This document shows positions 17,501 through 24,851 of a stretch of 28,641 nucleotides of DNA, in pieces. Origin of the DNA: VMCP01 sp964408945 (lineage in GTDB: Bacteria; Bacteroidota; Bacteroidia; NS11-12g; UBA955). Position 1 is the first letter of the stretch, and each line of letters starts with the position of its first letter. The position numbers and the translations under genes are program-made. The notes below the pieces were generated by a model. It was not told the DNA's origin. It searched no databases and was given only the letters and a program-made list of their open reading frames with translations. The stretch lies in contig CAYPBJ010000027.1 of assembly GCA_964408945.1 (NCBI GenBank), forward strand, positions 1 to 28,641, written 5' to 3'.

Positions 17501-17715
17501 GCATTAGTAATGGTTTGAACTGTGTATTTGTAAGTATTGTTAGGCATTAAAAACCCAACCCTCATTCTAGCATATACCGGTATTCGTGTACTGCTAGTTC
17601 CGCTGCTCATATATTGTGGTACTAATACCCCAGATAAGCCTTGTGACGTGCGTTGTGCCCAACCGTTTGCGATTAAACCAACTACTGCCATAGTAAATAG
17701 TACTATTCTCTTCAT
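14536..17715 (-). CDS. T9SS-secreted surface protein with Calx-beta-like and OB-fold-like domains
   Basis: A 1059-residue exported protein. The ATG at 17715 gives the signal peptide MKRIVLFTMAVVGLIANGWA; the frame extends 22 codons further but without a signal at its start. Residues 21 to about 290 form an unrecognised N-terminal region. Three Calx-beta-like domains follow, each closing with a calcium-site-like strand end: LIDND at 404-408, LIDND at 524-528 and ILDND at 641-645. An OB-fold-like segment lies at about 655-750 (IRGIVYGV ... FTLRDQTGGINVY). A fourth Calx-beta-like unit ends at IKDNE (961-965). The last 85 residues form a type A T9SS sorting domain starting near MYPNPSKGLF (979-988). 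The protein is expected on the cell surface or released, probably as an adhesin or matrix protein. It has a strong promoter and its own terminator. Confidence 0.9.
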   Translation of the reverse strand: MKRIVLFTMAVVGLIANGWAQRTSQGLSGVLVPQYMSSGTSSTRIPVYARMRVGFLMPNNTYKYTVQTITNADLNTKSLHPGKGGAVYIDNSNNYTYSTSADFSTSSGYGTLTSNMMGEYEGWFGVVGSGDHSNGDIVYMAISLISSSNDTMLYYCMDSIKVLDLGTSSNQASAIYGKCVADTMGFVALYDSYQSTGRPVYVTSVEGNKYAGSSLSNLASFYSNNVYKKNSVWGAIVSNSLDSGIRAITHFANSGTVTYTNRDPDGQWGVGNIKTAKLTSGGSAVVLTEDEAPLVEPFVEFWRATSNSREGVTKHQLLVTRKYSNSADQSIRVTVSGGTASKNSDFIVADSQIIVFKPGKVFSDTVNITVVDDQLAEPTEDYVFRLGSPSNCKIGRENFHTVNLIDNDVANISFKSKEIKADEGSGSVKIQVNTDLAMSAATKLRMLIKKTGDSTYVPAEFYLSYTTYKDTVFDIGKSNGKDSVIITAKLFEDVQADPNDTIDLVIRKVSGFGVLKDTTLRIVLIDNDGPTTIKMLTNKMTIKESDASVDVKVVISNRKAAGGDFALRLVTAESSAKESLDLKFNPTSQLRSITSSTPDTMVFTIPIIDDLDYEGTESMKFGLINVSNIIIAKPDTTRIMILDNDLPIYSIGKINKQTKADGTMDSNGVACRIRGIVYGVNTRSSGLGFTLRDQTGGINVYTPVKNFGYVVSEGDSIMVQGKVSQFQGTGQMDFVDTIIWYSSGNKIKTPTVTNDINEKSEADLVQMRRVILVDAAEWPTSALNANGFAYVRVTTTDGLVDTLNIDAETNIDGTPAPSGYFNVTGLGVQFDNKAPYKEKYYLAPRSLSDFAAASLPVVRFLKNADQVTELADSFMMEMNILPTDENFSYDVVCIGGTAVSPQDYNFITRTINVKKNNNYYSIKANISDDTEGDGDKTLIFAIRNIKGPGAIGRDSVITLTIKDNESNSVKTFGQGSISMYPNPSKGLFVVRDMNGQISKVQILDLNGKLVYETSEANGVNNSMTLERSFQFDLTGMSGMYIISVETQNGSVYTERLMIH

Positions 17716-17736
17716 GCTGTAATTATATAAATTAAA

Positions 17737-17769
17737 CAAAAATAAGGGAATCATGGCGTAAAACCCAAA
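17737..17769 (-). promoter_or_regulatory. Promoter of the T9SS protein gene
   Basis: On the minus strand TTTG (17769-17766) is followed after 21 bases by TATTTTTG (17744-17737), a full match to TTTG-N(19-21)-TAnnTTTG. The -33 part lies inside the last codons of comF. The start codon at 17715 follows after 21 bases. This is among the best promoters in the window. Confidence 0.7.
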
Positions 17770-18413
17770 GATACCACCCATACCTTGACATCATAATGAC
17801 GCTGTAACATCATTCTACATGAATCAATGGTCGCACCTGTAGTTACAATATCATCTACCAATACTAGTTTCTGCTCCAAATATGCACCTTCTTTAACCAT
17901 GTAAATCCCTTTAGAATTTAACCACCTTTCCCAACGGCCCATCAACGTTTGAGATACGGTATTAGAAGATTTTGTCAATAAGTTTAATTCTAATTTACCT
18001 CCCATGACTTGGGCAACACCTCTTGCCAATAATTCAGCCTGATTATATCCACGCCGAAGCTTTTTCCATTGAGTCATAGGTATAGGAACAAATGTTAATC
18101 CTCTTGGCCAACCCAAAGAAAGTAACTTATATCCCATTAATTTACCCATAAACAAGGCTAATTCTGCATTATCTCGATACTTAATCTCCTTAAAAACTTC
18201 TGCATATCCAGACCCTTTGGTGTATTCCAGCAATGAAAATGCTCTTGAAATATCCATTCTCTTACCCAAATATTCTTCCAATCTTCCTCCCCTTGAAAAT
18301 GGCATGGATGAATAACAACTCAAACAGAAAAATCTTTCATGCTCTCCCCAAACTACCTGATTGCATACCACGCAATATCGCGGCATCAACAAACTCAATA
18401 AATCTATCGACAT
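17751..18413 (-). CDS. comF: ComF-family phosphoribosyltransferase-like protein
   Basis: A 220-residue ComF homologue. It has an N-terminal zinc-ribbon-like pair, C14/C17 and C30/C33, the conserved RRGYNQAE (120-127) and the phosphoribosyltransferase PRPP loop VLVDDIVTTGAT (184-195). In naturally competent bacteria ComF acts in DNA uptake with the membrane channel and helicase; in Bacteroidota the role is mostly untested. The ATG at 18413 starts directly at the domain; the longer frame to 18485 adds unrelated residues and enters the neighbouring control region. The gene is divergent from an ABC transporter gene (77 bases between) and is followed by the T9SS protein gene, which has its own promoter. 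Confidence 0.88.
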   Translation of the reverse strand: MSIDLLSLLMPRYCVVCNQVVWGEHERFFCLSCYSSMPFSRGGRLEEYLGKRMDISRAFSLLEYTKGSGYAEVFKEIKYRDNAELALFMGKLMGYKLLSLGWPRGLTFVPIPMTQWKKLRRGYNQAELLARGVAQVMGGKLELNLLTKSSNTVSQTLMGRWERWLNSKGIYMVKEGAYLEQKLVLVDDIVTTGATIDSCRMMLQRHYDVKVWVVSLGFTP

Positions 18414-18490
18414 TTTTAAATCACTACACGATAACCTCGTAAATCCCCCATAAAAATTAACGACCTTTGTTTGCAATTTTCGCACTTAAC

Positions 18491-20338
18491 ATGTCATCAA
18501 GAAGAGAACCACCGCGCGATTTACCAAAAACCAAACTCACCGCAGACGCCTTTCGTAAATCGTTCAGACTTTTTCGATATATGTCTAAAACAAACCGTTG
18601 GCTATTCGCCCTCGGAACCCTTTTTCTTGCCATTACAGCCGGCGCATCTGTGCTTTTCCCAAAATTGATTGGCGATATGATGGATGGTGTATTCGTTTAC
18701 AAAGAAGGAGGTATTTCGAAAGCACCTGATACTTCCACGCTCACAGAAGTTGCCTACTGGTTCATTTATCTTTTTATTGTTCAAGCAGTTTTCTCATTTT
18801 TAAGAATATCCATCTATGTACGTGTTACCGAAGATATGACTCTGGGCCTCCGCAAAGACCTTTTCAGATCTGTAACCGGTCAATCACTGAATTTCTTCGG
18901 ACAAAACCGCACGGGTGAAATAATTAGCAGATTCAGCGCCGATATTGCTCAAATTCAAGATACTTTCACCACCAATATTGCCATGTTTATCAGGCAAATT
19001 TTAATTATGATTGGCGGACTGATACTCATCTTCACCACCTCCACCCACCTTGCTTTCTACATGCTTTTGAGCATTCCTCCCATCATTGTCATTGCTCTCT
19101 TCTTTGGGAAGTTCATTCGCAAAGTATCCAAAGAAGTTCAAGATATTACCGCCACCAACAACAGCATCGTGGAAGAATCAGTCTCTGGAATTGTCAATGT
19201 TAAAGCCTTTACCAACGAAAATTTTGAATTCAATCGCTTTTCTACCAATGCCGAATTCCTGAAAAAAGAAAGCATTAAACGCGGCTATTGGCGAGGTGCA
19301 TTTTCTTCCTTCATCATCGTTTGCATGTTTGGCGCTATTGTTTGGCTCATTTTTATGGGACTAGGAATGGTTCAAGAAGGAACCATCGCCATCGGACAAC
19401 TATTCAATTTTATGCTCTTGACCGCTTTCGTGGGATCAAGCATCGGTGGAATGGCCGAACAATTTGTTCAAATCCAAAAAACCCTCGGAGCCATTGAACG
19501 AGTGCTCGACCTCATCGACACCCCCGGTGAAGCTGAACTCTCTGCGCGCCAACTTCCACAAAATAAACCCTCCAAAAGACTGTTTGAAAGTGAATTGATT
19601 TTCTCTGATGTTAAGTTTGCTTATCCCTCAAGACCCGAAATTGACGTTCTAAAAGGAATATCATTCTCACTAAAACCTGGAAATACCGTTGCCATTGTGG
19701 GACCTTCAGGTTCGGGAAAATCTACCATCGCTGCACTCCTGTATCAATTTTATCAACCTACTTCCGGACAGATCACCTTAGGTGATACTCCCGTTCAACA
19801 TGAATGGCTGCCCGTTTACAGAAGCCATTTTGCTTTGGTTCCACAAGAGGTTATTCTTTTCGGGGGAAGCATTTACGATAACATCCTTTATGGAAATCCA
19901 AACGCCACCGAAGCCCAAGTTAAAGAAGCCGCAAAAGAAGCATTCGCCGATGAGTTTATTGATTCTTTCCCTGAAAAATACCAAACCTTGGTTGGTGACC
20001 GAGGAATGAAACTATCAGGCGGACAAAAACAACGAATCGCGATAGCTAGGGCCATATTGAGAAATCCGGACATCTTAATTTTGGATGAAGCAACATCGGC
20101 TTTAGACTCAGAAAGCGAAGAAAAGGTACAAATTGCGCTTAATAAACTGATGAAAAATAGAACATCGGTGGTCATCGCGCACCGCTTGAGTACTATCAGA
20201 AATGCAGATCAAATCATGGTACTCAAACACGGACAAATCATTGAACAAGGAAATCACCAAGAACTGATTAAATTGCCAAACGGTATTTACAAGACTATGG
20301 TTGATCGCCAAATGGAACCCAATGAGTACTTTGACTAA
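18491..20338 (+). CDS. ABC transporter, fused membrane and ATPase domains (ABCB-like)
   Basis: A 615-residue half-transporter. A basic N-terminal tail (SSRREPPRD) precedes six membrane helices at about 38-320. The ATPase domain has Walker A GPSGSGKST (404-412), signature LSGGQKQ (508-514), Walker B ILILDEATS (528-536) and AHRLST. It is a distinct paralogue of the transporter at 12640-14466 and, with YPSRPEIDVLKG before Walker A, looks closer to the ABCB/TAP-like exporters than to MsbA. The substrate is unknown. The ATG at 18491 is preferred over an in-frame codon at 18467. It heads a plus-strand run with a TPR protein and an outer-membrane-like protein, each 9 bases apart, suggesting an envelope-related export function. 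Confidence 0.92.
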   Translation: MSSRREPPRDLPKTKLTADAFRKSFRLFRYMSKTNRWLFALGTLFLAITAGASVLFPKLIGDMMDGVFVYKEGGISKAPDTSTLTEVAYWFIYLFIVQAVFSFLRISIYVRVTEDMTLGLRKDLFRSVTGQSLNFFGQNRTGEIISRFSADIAQIQDTFTTNIAMFIRQILIMIGGLILIFTTSTHLAFYMLLSIPPIIVIALFFGKFIRKVSKEVQDITATNNSIVEESVSGIVNVKAFTNENFEFNRFSTNAEFLKKESIKRGYWRGAFSSFIIVCMFGAIVWLIFMGLGMVQEGTIAIGQLFNFMLLTAFVGSSIGGMAEQFVQIQKTLGAIERVLDLIDTPGEAELSARQLPQNKPSKRLFESELIFSDVKFAYPSRPEIDVLKGISFSLKPGNTVAIVGPSGSGKSTIAALLYQFYQPTSGQITLGDTPVQHEWLPVYRSHFALVPQEVILFGGSIYDNILYGNPNATEAQVKEAAKEAFADEFIDSFPEKYQTLVGDRGMKLSGGQKQRIAIARAILRNPDILILDEATSALDSESEEKVQIALNKLMKNRTSVVIAHRLSTIRNADQIMVLKHGQIIEQGNHQELIKLPNGIYKTMVDRQMEPNEYFD

Positions 20339-20347
20339 TACATTAAT

Positions 20348-22177
20348 TTGAAGCGCTTTATCATCATATTTTTCCTGTTGTTCAGCACAAATCTTGAGCT
20401 TATGGGTCAAGCCAAGGAATTTTTGGCTCAGCAATTGTTTGAACAAAAGGAATATGAAAAAGCCATTCTCATTTATGAAGACTTGATAGAAACCAACCCC
20501 AACAATCCAGCGGTTTACAACAATTACCTTCTCTCGCTCAATCAATTAAAACAGCATAAAAAAGCACTTAAAATCACCCAGAAATTTGCAAAAAAGGCAT
20601 CCAATCCGCTACCCTACATAGTGGATCAGTGTTGGATACTTTCTCAATTGCCCGAAGAAAATAAAGATTACGAGAAGTTTTACCAGTTTATTGTCCAAAA
20701 AACCACCCAAAATCCCAACTTGGCATTTCAAGCAGCTCAACAATTCAAATCGCGAAATATGTTAGATGCTGCTATTGACATCCTCCAAAAAACAGAACAG
20801 ATTTACGGCGAAGATCCCCAAATATCAAATGAAATAGCCCTAATTTATTTGGAAAACGGTCAACGATTTAAAGCACTTGAACGATACATTGACCTAATGG
20901 TTCGTTCAAACGTAAAATACGACCAACTCAAGCAAATATTCGATGTTTATGTTACAGATAGCGCTGATATTGTTGCACTTCAAGAAATGCTCATTTTAAA
21001 AGTTCAGCAAAATCCGTCTGTCACATCGTTAAGTGAATGGCTAAAATGGACGTTCATCAGTTTACAGAATTGGGAAAAAGCCTTCATTTATACTCGGTCA
21101 TTAGATAAGCGCCTTCAAGAAGAGGGTGAAAGAATGATAGACCTTGGTGAACTCTGCTTTACCAATCAAGCCTATTCTACTGCCGCCAAGTGCTACAAAT
21201 ACATCATTGATAAAGGCTCGCAAAATTACTATTACGAACTTGCTTTGGCTAAATTGCAACACATTAAATTTTTAGAGTTACAAAGCCAAGATTTACTGCA
21301 ATTATCACCTCCAGATTCTATATCTCTAGCACAAAATTGGCAGTTGTATTTTCAAGAGTTACGAAAATTCATCTGGGCGTACGGCCCCTCAAACACCACG
21401 CTTACCAATGCTTCAAATCTTTCTTGGATTTGGGCACAAAAATTCCAAAATATTGACTCCGCAGCAACGGTTCTTCAAAATTATGTTGATGCCCCCTATC
21501 TAAATAAGAAAATCATTGCCGAAGCAAAAATAACCCTAGGAGATATCTACGCAGAATCAAGCCAAACATATAAAAGTGAATTGCTTTACGCCCAAGTAGA
21601 AAAAACCTTCACCGAAGATGAAATGGGTCAATTGGCAAAATTCAAACGGGCTGAATTGTCATTCTACCGCGGCGATTTTGACTGGGCAAACATGCAACTC
21701 GACGTTCTTAAAGGTGCCACCACTCGACTCATTTCCAACAATGCCATGGAACTATCGCTTTGCATCACTGACAACCTTGGAGTTGATTCCAACTTTACTG
21801 CCCTTGAATATTATGGAAAAGCACTACTTTTTCAAAGACAAAAACTGAACGACAGCGCCCTTCACTACCTCAATAAAATAACCATAGAGTTTCCAGGTCA
21901 TTCCCTTGGAGATGAAGTGCTCATGCGAAAAGCGCAAATTGAAAAATCGCGTAAAAATTTCGATCGGGCATCTCAAATATTTGATGTGCTCATTACAGCC
22001 TACCCAGACGACATTCTTCATGACAATGCCCTCTTCGAAGCTGCTCAACTCAATCAATATCAACTGAAAAACACACCTAAAGCGTTGGAACTCTATCAAA
22101 CATTAATTGATAAACATACCGACAGTATTTTTATTGTTGATGCCAGAAAAGAATACCGTAAACTGCGTGGTTTTTAA
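20348..22177 (+). CDS. Exported TPR-repeat protein
   Basis: A 609-residue protein with a signal peptide (MKRFIIIFFLLFSTNLELMG, cleaved before QAKE) that requires the TTG start at 20348; the first ATG (20402) would remove it. Helical tetratricopeptide repeats are visible near the start (FEQKEYEKAILIYEDLIETNPNNP region, 31-54), in the middle (ALERYIDLM, AAKCYKYIID) and strongly at the C-terminus (about 495-600, with repeated A-L-x-Y/L-N and FP-G-H-Y-type turns). Such repeats are protein-binding scaffolds. It probably sits in the periplasm or on an envelope complex. It lies 9 bases after the ABC transporter gene and 9 bases before the outer-membrane-like gene, so it is most likely co-transcribed and a partner of one of them. 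Confidence 0.85.
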   Translation: MKRFIIIFFLLFSTNLELMGQAKEFLAQQLFEQKEYEKAILIYEDLIETNPNNPAVYNNYLLSLNQLKQHKKALKITQKFAKKASNPLPYIVDQCWILSQLPEENKDYEKFYQFIVQKTTQNPNLAFQAAQQFKSRNMLDAAIDILQKTEQIYGEDPQISNEIALIYLENGQRFKALERYIDLMVRSNVKYDQLKQIFDVYVTDSADIVALQEMLILKVQQNPSVTSLSEWLKWTFISLQNWEKAFIYTRSLDKRLQEEGERMIDLGELCFTNQAYSTAAKCYKYIIDKGSQNYYYELALAKLQHIKFLELQSQDLLQLSPPDSISLAQNWQLYFQELRKFIWAYGPSNTTLTNASNLSWIWAQKFQNIDSAATVLQNYVDAPYLNKKIIAEAKITLGDIYAESSQTYKSELLYAQVEKTFTEDEMGQLAKFKRAELSFYRGDFDWANMQLDVLKGATTRLISNNAMELSLCITDNLGVDSNFTALEYYGKALLFQRQKLNDSALHYLNKITIEFPGHSLGDEVLMRKAQIEKSRKNFDRASQIFDVLITAYPDDILHDNALFEAAQLNQYQLKNTPKALELYQTLIDKHTDSIFIVDARKEYRKLRGF

Positions 22178-22185
22178 TACTTTCG
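22178..22185 (+). promoter_or_regulatory. -7-like box directly before the outer-membrane-like gene
   Basis: TACTTTCG differs from TAnnTTTG by one base and ends a single base before the ATG at 22187. It could allow separate, leaderless expression of this last gene, but no -33 element was identified. Confidence 0.25.
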
Positions 22186-22186
22186 C

Positions 22187-23299
22187 ATGGCTTTGAAACC
22201 CCAAATTTTCATATTCATTCTTTTTGCCTTTGCTGGCCGCCTCACTGCTCAAATCTACAGCCATACTTTTGATTTTTACAACCATCATTCGCTGCATCAA
22301 ATTCCTACAAAAGGCAATAAAAAAGGAATAGAAGCTTTCCATTATTTCAAAAACAATGAATGGGGAGAGCCCACAAATCCTGGGTATACCCTCTTCGGAA
22401 ACCAACTGAAATTGGCTAATATCAATCCACGCCAACGCACCCAGTTAGGTCTACTGATTGATTATCCTTTCGGGGGAAGTTTTGAAGACATTAAACTATT
22501 TCCCATACTCCAATTCAATTACAACACCCCAAAAAACATGTGGATCTTCGGATCTCTTGAGTCAGCGACCAAGCACCGTTTACTCGAACCCCTTTACAAT
22601 TATGAAAGCCGCATCACCAGACCCGTTGAATACGGATTTCAATACCTAACAGAAAGAAAACACCTTTCAGCCGATATTTGGTTGGATTGGCGACAAATGG
22701 TAAAAACATCCATTTCTCAACAAGAAATCATTTCATTTGGACAGAATATTGAACCCTACTTATTCAAGAGACGAGACTCCAATGAATTACAAATTTCTGT
22801 CCCCTTCAGCTCTCTAGTCTATCACCGCGGAGGAGAATCTTTGGCTCAACGGAAACCAGTCATCAATCAGTGGAATGCCTCCATCGGGCTTCGTTTCTCT
22901 GTGCAAAAGCTCGGACTTATTGAATCTCACATTCTAATATCTGATGACTTCTCACCCAACAACATGCGCATTTACAATCGCGGCTGGGCGAGCTTTTCCA
23001 ATATCTATTTAAATTCACCCCAAAAATCTCATGCCCTTTCTTTGAGTCACTTTTTCGGCCAAAAATACACGGCTCCATTTGCGCCCAATTTGTTCGTCTC
23101 AGAACCTTTCGACAATACCTTACCCGGTAACAGATTAAATGCAGGTCGCCGGAACTTAGTCATGCTCCGATATCAATACATGAAAAACTTAACTAGCTCC
23201 GAAAATCAATGGCTAGAATTCAGACTAGAACCTGTTTACCACATTAACCTATCCAAATTTGCTTGGAGCGCAGGATTGTATTTACATTACCAACTGTAA
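22187..23299 (+). CDS. Putative outer-membrane beta-barrel protein, unknown function
   Basis: A 370-residue protein with a clear signal peptide (MALKPQIFIFILFAFAGRLTA, before QIYS). The mature chain has many amphipathic strands with aromatic ends, for example near NMWIFGSLESA, HLSADIWLDWRQM and QWLEFRLEPVYHI, and finishes SAGLYLHYQL, an alternating strand of the kind that closes outer-membrane barrels. I do not recognise the family. It is the third gene of the ABC-TPR-barrel run. Its last 13 bases overlap the PagL-like gene on the opposite strand. A porin or an outer-membrane partner of the TPR protein are both possible. Confidence 0.75.
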   Translation: MALKPQIFIFILFAFAGRLTAQIYSHTFDFYNHHSLHQIPTKGNKKGIEAFHYFKNNEWGEPTNPGYTLFGNQLKLANINPRQRTQLGLLIDYPFGGSFEDIKLFPILQFNYNTPKNMWIFGSLESATKHRLLEPLYNYESRITRPVEYGFQYLTERKHLSADIWLDWRQMVKTSISQQEIISFGQNIEPYLFKRRDSNELQISVPFSSLVYHRGGESLAQRKPVINQWNASIGLRFSVQKLGLIESHILISDDFSPNNMRIYNRGWASFSNIYLNSPQKSHALSLSHFFGQKYTAPFAPNLFVSEPFDNTLPGNRLNAGRRNLVMLRYQYMKNLTSSENQWLEFRLEPVYHINLSKFAWSAGLYLHYQL

Positions 23300-24387
23300 A
23301 CAAGCCCCCATTCAACCACGTCTGCAACGGCTTTATTGGCCCTTAATTTCACTTGAGCTTCAAGATGCTCAGTTAGCCTTCTAGAGACACCCAATCGTTC
23401 AAAATAAGCCGTTTTATACCCTTTTGCAGGCGCAAACAAATACAAACCTAAATCAAGGCATAACTTCCAATCGTCAAATTTTCTTTCATAGCCAACCGCG
23501 GCAGCGCCTTCAATTCCATTCGCTAAAGAAAAATCCTCCATCTTTTGAAACTTTTCAAACCGGTAAATTGGATCTGAGTGAACAGAAACAGAGGTTTTCC
23601 AAACGTGTTGTTTTATGTTCCAAGCATGTCCACCCTCAAAAACAAATACTACCAACTTTCTGGGATCATCTACATCAACACTCTTATATCCAAACCTTGA
23701 TGATATAAACCAACGTTTATCTATGCTGTCTGACTTCAATTTGGATAACCCTTTATTCTCCCTCAAAAAATAAATTGACCTATTCAAAGTCACTGAAGCA
23801 AATGGTAAGTTCACACCTAAATTTGGGGCTTTGGCATTCCCATTGGAAAAATGCGACATTCCCAATTTCATCCCCATTGACCAACGATCACTTAATTTCT
23901 TGCCCAATTCTAAAGATAGCTGCGCATAACCGTTGATATGACTTCCAATGGCTCGATTCATTGGATTCTTGACCACATCAAATGGACGCGAAATATATCC
24001 CAATCCATAAGTGAAATTAAAATTGGAATAAAATCTTTCGCTAAACTTATTTAAAGGAAATCCAAAAGCCAACCCCAAGGCAACTCCATTTCTAAGATAA
24101 TTACTATTAAAATGATAATACCCCGCATGAATACCCATTTTCACTGGGCTTCCAACATGGTGTGTGACCCCTTTCAGTGTTTTTAAACTTTTAAATTCTA
24201 GACTCTGATATCCAGAGTACATATGACTCATATCAGCATGGTGGGGAAACAAAAAACCCTGTTGAACCTCAAATTTGGTAATTTTCTCGCCCAAGTAAAA
24301 TGAAACTTGAGCTTGTAGAAGATGATAACCAAAAACAAAACACGTGCACAACAACCCTCTCCGAAAATTGGCGTATGCACTGTGCAT
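23287..24387 (-). CDS. Acyloxyacyl hydrolase / PagL-like lipid A deacylase homologue
   Basis: A 366-residue exported barrel protein. The ATG at 24387 gives a signal-like start (RRGLLCTCFVFGYHLLQA before QVSF); the longer frame to 24450 runs inside exbD. The PagL-type signature is MSHFSNGN, with the catalytic-like H179 and S181, followed by APNLGVN (187-193). The upstream GSHINGYAQLSLELG (148-162) also matches acyloxyacyl hydrolases of Bacteroidota. PagL removes the 3-O-linked acyl chain of lipid A in the outer membrane. At the spacing where I recall the catalytic Glu in characterised PagL there is Asn (N193), so activity is uncertain. The protein is longer than typical PagL (about 170 residues). 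The gene has its own promoter inside exbD. Confidence 0.8.
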   Translation of the reverse strand: MHSAYANFRRGLLCTCFVFGYHLLQAQVSFYLGEKITKFEVQQGFLFPHHADMSHMYSGYQSLEFKSLKTLKGVTHHVGSPVKMGIHAGYYHFNSNYLRNGVALGLAFGFPLNKFSERFYSNFNFTYGLGYISRPFDVVKNPMNRAIGSHINGYAQLSLELGKKLSDRWSMGMKLGMSHFSNGNAKAPNLGVNLPFASVTLNRSIYFLRENKGLSKLKSDSIDKRWFISSRFGYKSVDVDDPRKLVVFVFEGGHAWNIKQHVWKTSVSVHSDPIYRFEKFQKMEDFSLANGIEGAAAVGYERKFDDWKLCLDLGLYLFAPAKGYKTAYFERLGVSRRLTEHLEAQVKLRANKAVADVVEWGLVYSW

Positions 24388-24389
24388 AA

Positions 24390-24420
24390 CAAAGTTATTT
24401 TCGAGACTTATCTGTGGCAA
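24390..24420 (-). promoter_or_regulatory. Internal promoter for the PagL-like gene, inside exbD
   Basis: On the minus strand TTG (24420-24418) is followed after 20 bases by TAACTTTG (24397-24390), a perfect -7 box. Its TAA is the exbD stop codon. The box ends 2 bases before the ATG at 24387, so transcription would begin at or just inside the start codon (leaderless). Confidence 0.55.
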
Positions 24421-24847
24421 GTACCATTCGAATACCCAAATTGGCACCAATTTCCATTACATCCACCATTTCTTGTACAGTTAGCTTTCTATCCAATCTC
24501 AAAACCACATTCAGTCTATTATCTGGATTTTCTGGATCGCTGAAAGCATCTCTGCTTTTTATTAATCTCGCTTCAAGCTCTTTTATACCTACTGGAGTTT
24601 TCTCTTGGTCAATGTAATACAGAATTTGTTCATGGTTAACATCTTGCTCATCAAACTTTACGGTCAATACAAACGGTTTCGTTTGAACAGTAGATGTTGT
24701 TTTTGCTTTGGGAAGCATGATCTTGATCACATTGGGATTTGCCAATGTACTAGCTATCAAAAAGAACAACATCAAAAAGAACATGATGTCGGTCAACGAC
24801 GACGATTCAACTTCTGCCTCTTCCCTGGCTCTTCTGCGGAGTTTCAT
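24395..24847 (-). CDS. exbD: ExbD/TolR-family biopolymer transport protein
   Basis: A 150-residue protein with one N-terminal membrane helix (about 21-37, IMFFLMLFFLIAS) preceded by the basic tail RRRAREE and the proton-carrying D20 in SSLTDI. A periplasmic domain of about 110 residues follows, with the usual VVLRLDRKLTVQEMVDVME near the end. With ExbB it forms the proton-driven motor that energises TonB-dependent outer-membrane uptake or a Tol-like system. It starts 4 bases after exbB. Only one ExbD is present and no TonB gene follows, unlike many Bacteroidota clusters with two ExbD genes. Confidence 0.93.
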   Translation of the reverse strand: MKLRRRAREEAEVESSSLTDIMFFLMLFFLIASTLANPNVIKIMLPKAKTTSTVQTKPFVLTVKFDEQDVNHEQILYYIDQEKTPVGIKELEARLIKSRDAFSDPENPDNRLNVVLRLDRKLTVQEMVDVMEIGANLGIRMVLATDKSRK

Positions 24848-24851
24848 AAAC

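Noticed and set aside
20108..20545. A 145-codon minus-strand open frame across the ABC/TPR junction
   Set aside because: It is antisense to two well-supported genes, shows no protein family features and is a coding shadow.
23281..23300. 6+6 inverted repeat TTTACA / TGTAAA over the convergent stops of the barrel and PagL-like genes
   Set aside because: Short, AT-rich and without a T-run; a match of this size is expected by chance.
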